From assembly GCA_019916065.1 (NCBI GenBank), contig CM034243.1:3100001-3164000 (forward strand): DNA of 64,000 nucleotides, read 5' to 3'. Made by a program: the position numbers and the translations under genes. The DNA comes from Vitellaria paradoxa (Eukaryota; Streptophyta; Magnoliopsida; Ericales; Sapotaceae). Below, piece by piece: positions 61,003 through 64,000 of the stretch (position 1 is the first letter of the stretch; each line of letters opens with the position of its first letter). The notes under the pieces are model-generated. The model worked only from the letters and a program-made list of their open reading frames with translations, ran no database searches and had not been told where the DNA came from.

Positions 61003-61932
61003 TTAAAATGGTGGGCGACCTGTTCCCCAATATGCCTCAGCAGGTAATTGGCATGAGTTGAGAAGATTTGGAGGTGCCCCATGAAATAGAGATGAGCTAG
61101 GATCACCCATTAGCTGCTGCGGTTGCTGACCAACTCCTCCTCCTCCAGGCGGCGATCCAAGGGCGGCGCCACCGCCACCTCCGCCGCTCCCAGGGGCTTC
61201 TTCCTCCTCAAGTGGGAGCCTTTCGTAAGCCGCATTGCTGAAGGAAGCTGCCATGATCACCACCGGACCGGAAGCCAAAAGTGGACCAACCACGCTGCCT
61301 CCGACCACCTGTCCTTGACCTCCGGCCAAGTATATGGTCAGTCCAGATGCCGCCGGCGGAGCCGGTGGCGGCAAAAAACACCCAGAAAGGGAGAGAATTT
61401 CGAACCTTCCGTGTAACGTCACAACGGCACCCGGCGCCGCTGGCTGTCTGAGAGTAACATTTGTCACAGTTCCACTCCCACTGAGAATGCAAACCCCTCT
61501 TTGTCTCCGGGTTGCGAAAGTAGAAACGCTTTCCGAGATATCACAGCCGTTAGCAACTTCAATGACGTGGGATCGGAGGGCGTTGGGGCTGTCTCGTGTG
61601 ATTATGATGGGGGGTTTTGGCTTGTTCTTGGAGCCCGCGGGTCGGCCTCGGGGTCTTCTGTTGGATTCTCCTTCGCCGCCGGTGATTGACACTAACTCTT
61701 TGCCCCCGCTAGTGCCGGTGTTGGAGTTTCCACCGTCGCCGTCCCCAGCGGAGGTGTTAGTGTTGTCCTCGTGATCTCGTTTCTGGCCGCGGTTGAGGGG
61801 GGTGCCTCCTCCGCTTTGTTCGTCCTCAGATTTTGGGTGTTGGTAGTGAAGGGGATGGTGGTGGTGGAGCTGAAGGTCTCTGGCGTGGAAAGGAGGTGGA
61901 AGAGTACGGCCATGTGCTGTAATTGGATCCAT
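61003..61932 (-). CDS. AT-hook PPC-domain DNA-binding protein, AHL18/AHL22 type
   Basis: Nuclear matrix-associated DNA-binding protein that binds AT-rich DNA and forms multimers through its PPC domain. AHL22 relatives repress FT, delay flowering and affect hypocotyl growth in Arabidopsis. Single exon, 309 aa, ATG at 61932-61930. Domains: His- and Gly-rich N-terminus with [10 protein letters not shown] (13-22); one type-I AT-hook, [13 protein letters not shown], at about 93-106; PPC domain about 117-238 with the conserved GRFEIL (175-180) and [18 protein letters not shown]; then an acidic patch and Gly-rich tail ending YWGTGRPPF. Lack of introns and a single AT-hook fit clade A. It cannot be told apart from AHL18 by sequence alone; gene neighbours favour AHL22. 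Confidence 0.94.
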   Translation of the reverse strand: MDPITAHGRTLPPPFHARDLQLHHHHPLHYQHPKSEDEQSGGGTPLNRGQKRDHEDNTNTSAGDGDGGNSNTGTSGGKELVSITGGEGESNRRPRGRPAGSKNKPKPPIIITRDSPNALRSHVIEVANGCDISESVSTFATRRQRGVCILSGSGTVTNVTLRQPAAPGAVVTLHGRFEILSLSGCFLPPPAPPAASGLTIYLAGGQGQVVGGSVVGPLLASGPVVIMAASFSNAAYERLPLEEEEAPGSGGGGGGAALGSPPGGGGVGQQPQQLMGDPSSSLFHGAPPNLLNSCQLPAEAYWGTGRPPF

Positions 61933-64000
61933 TTCTCTCTTTAATTTCTGTTCGCAGTACCTACTTTAATTAATTTGCTTCAATATATATACAATAAATT
62001 TGCTCAAATTCAGACAAAGGAAGAGAATGATTATATAGATAGAGAGGGGAAGAGAGCGCTTATTTGATGAGTATCTGTATGCTTCCTTTGTGGGTTTTCC
62101 TCTTTTCTTGCTTTGCTTTGTAGTAGATGGATCAAATGTTACTAATTAACCTTCACCGGAGAAGAAGAGTTGGAAAGGCTTTCTTGTATTAGCCACCAGA
62201 TTTTCAGCTGAGAGAGCAGAACCGACCATATTTTCTCTTTCTAATTTCATGTGACGGGGCTATAGGAATTTTTCTGGGTGATGATTTGGGAGAAACGAAG
62301 AAGAGAGGAGAGAGAAAGAGAGAGAGAGGAGGGGGAGCTTTGGGAGGGAGGGCCTTTTGACATCGGGCTTTGGGTTAGGGTTAGGTTAAGAGGGGGTGAG
62401 AAGAGAGTTGGATCGCTGGTGGGTTTAGTTTTGGTAAGACAGCGTGCGCATGGGCGGCGGATGGGCCCCTCCTCCCTCTCTCTCTATCTCTTTCTTTTGT
62501 CTCTGGCCCCAACATCCCATGTTCTCCCTCCCTTACTCTCTCTAAATGCACACACACTCTCTCTCTCTCTCTCAAATTTTTCTCTCTCCAAGTCCAAGCC
62601 TGCAATATAAGATGATCTGGTTGTCCTTTATTTGGTTACCAAAAACTTCACCACCATGCTTTCTTCTCCTTCCTGGCTCCTTTTCCATAAGTTTGAGGTC
62701 TGATCTCTCTGGCTCCTAGCTGTGTTGGTGTGTTAACCATGTGCTTGAAATTAAAACTGAAAGCGGCACTCCTCCTTTATCTTCTTCTTCGCTACTCTTA
62801 AAACAGTTTAAGGAAAAAACATGAAAAAAAAAAAAAAAACGAAACCCACTGATCTTATGACACAGCTCTTTCATGGGTTGGACCCCATTTTTTCAATTTC
62901 TTTTTCGTTATAAAAAAATCCTAAACTGAAGTTCAGGTGACATTGAAACAACATGCGGCGAGAACTGAGCAGTTCATTACAAAGAAATATAACTCCATGA
63001 GAAGTTTCTTTTATATGTTTATGCTAACGATAGAACTCCAAAGTTTAAAGCCGGGGAAAAAAAAAACACAGAAATATTAAGAGTTGTTTGTATCAACTGG
63101 CAAGAGGTTTGAACTCTGTTCAGGTTTGTTCTTCGGGAAGGACCGGAAAGAAGCGTTACAGAAACAATGTTTAGAGTTTTGCGTAATTTACTGCTAGATG
63201 CTGGACGGTTTCAAAGGTGATTATAAGGGAGATGAGAGAGAGAGATAGAGCTGCAATGGAGTTTCACCCAGAAGACACGGCCTGACCATATCTGACCCCA
63301 TTGTTTGGGTCCGCTTCAAGTTCCCATGACCCACATGCGCCTCTCCCTCTATACATACATTTATATATATATGCATATGTGCATAAATACATGTATGTAC
63401 ATCTGTTAAACCCTCCCCTCCCTCCCTCCCTTCCATGGGTGTCCATACGAGGTCCACCAAGGTTTGATTGAGAGTCAATGTCTCTTCTTTTTCTCTTCCC
63501 CTTAGTTCCTTCTATGGTTTCTCTTTCCTGCTAAATGTAATTACCAACATTTTCTCAATTACTTTGCGAATCTGCGATTATTGTTTAAGCGTCCGTTTGG
63601 AAAAATAAATAAATAAATAATAAAATAAATAACTACTAATTATTTTTTTTTAACTTTTTTTTTAAATAATCAAATTTGTTACCTTACATTTTAAACTTAT
63701 TTTAAACATTGAAAGAAAAAAATATCAAATTAACAAAAAATAAAAAGTTAATTATTAAAAAATTAGTTTTTTTCTTCTCAAACCAAGCCTAAATAAATTA
63801 ATCTCAAACTTAATAAAATTTTAATCATAACAAATAGGAAATGTTTAAATAAAATTCTACTCAACTTAATAAAAAGAATTAATTTTCAATTAATTAATAT
63901 TATTATATGAATCATTTTATTTCTTTATTTTTGTGCTTAAGTTTAAATGTGACGAGAAAATATTATAATTATTTTGTGAAAAAAAAAAAAAGATGTCATT
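61933..64000. other. AHL upstream region to the window end
   Basis: No second gene seen. On the AHL strand, a TATAAT-like ATTATATAG-type segment lies at about 62029-62037. CT/GA tracts occur at 62040-62055, 62304-62328, 62473-62492 and 62556-62585 and are candidate GAGA-factor sites. The final 400 bases include a dispersed repeat (63588-63791) and AT-rich sequence. Confidence 0.45.
63588..63791 (+). repeat. Dispersed AT-rich repeat, copy 2 of 2
   Basis: Begins AAGCGTCCGTTTGGAAAAA, shares TTACATTTTAAAC, ATATCAAATTAAC and TTATTAAAAAATTAG blocks with 1085-1260, and ends CTCAAACCAAGCCTAAAT. The ends suggest a TIR element. Confidence 0.5.

Noticed and set aside
61334..61774. 146-aa plus-strand frame over the AHL gene
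   Set aside because: Antisense shadow of the AHL coding sequence; Gly/Pro/Arg-rich without family features.
1..64000. CRISPR array, operon or phage-like module
   Set aside because: No evenly spaced identical repeats with unique spacers and no bacterial gene organisation; all real genes are plant nuclear genes.

Overview
This is flowering-plant nuclear DNA, most likely from a eudicot. The reasons are long AT-rich intergenic stretches, GT-AG introns up to 5.3 kb, plant-only gene families, and many small transposons, SINEs and microsatellites. I could not identify the species. There are no bacterial operons, no CRISPR array and no true tRNA or rRNA gene.

Six complete protein genes can be read, five on + and one on -. 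(1) An Aurora kinase of the plant AUR3 (beta) type, 2252-6315, 6 exons. (2) An intronless FLA8/FLA10-type fasciclin-like arabinogalactan protein, 10432-11700. (3) A PPIL3/CYP18-1-type cyclophilin, 17668-21971, 5 exons, the first contributing only the ATG. (4) An FHA-domain coiled-coil protein of about 919 aa, 24365-33417, 13 exons. (5) An armadillo-repeat kinesin (ARK2-like, about 895 aa), 37024-54759, 19 exons. (6) An intronless AT-hook PPC protein of the AHL18/AHL22 type, 61003-61932 on -. A possible last exon of an unrecognised upstream gene sits at 508-582. I placed every splice junction by GT/AG plus reading phase and similarity remembered from each family, and all exon phases close.

From memory of Arabidopsis locus numbers, AUR3, FLA8, the FHA gene and AHL22 lie within At2g45430-At2g45490, while CYP18-1 and ARK2 are neighbours at At1g01940-At1g01950. 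The window therefore interleaves two Arabidopsis neighbourhoods, which suggests an ancestral order later split by duplication and gene loss. Aurora kinase and the kinesin both act on the mitotic or microtubule apparatus and the FHA protein may act in the nucleus, but this is a conserved neighbourhood and not an operon.

The rest is mostly transposon-derived. A family of roughly 110-180 bp inverted-repeat elements (called M1 here) occurs about 14 times. A long AT-rich element (about 0.9-1.0 kb) occurs twice in opposite orientation, at 14132-15115 and 35838-36744. Three tRNA-derived SINEs have target-site duplications. Intron 14 of the kinesin holds an L1 fragment, a 5'-truncated RTE element with a perfect 16-bp duplication, and a pol-less LTR retrotransposon with a 5-bp duplication whose right LTR carries a MITE. 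I found no clearly new biochemical system; the more interesting points are the ATG-only exon, the interleaved gene order and the repeat families.
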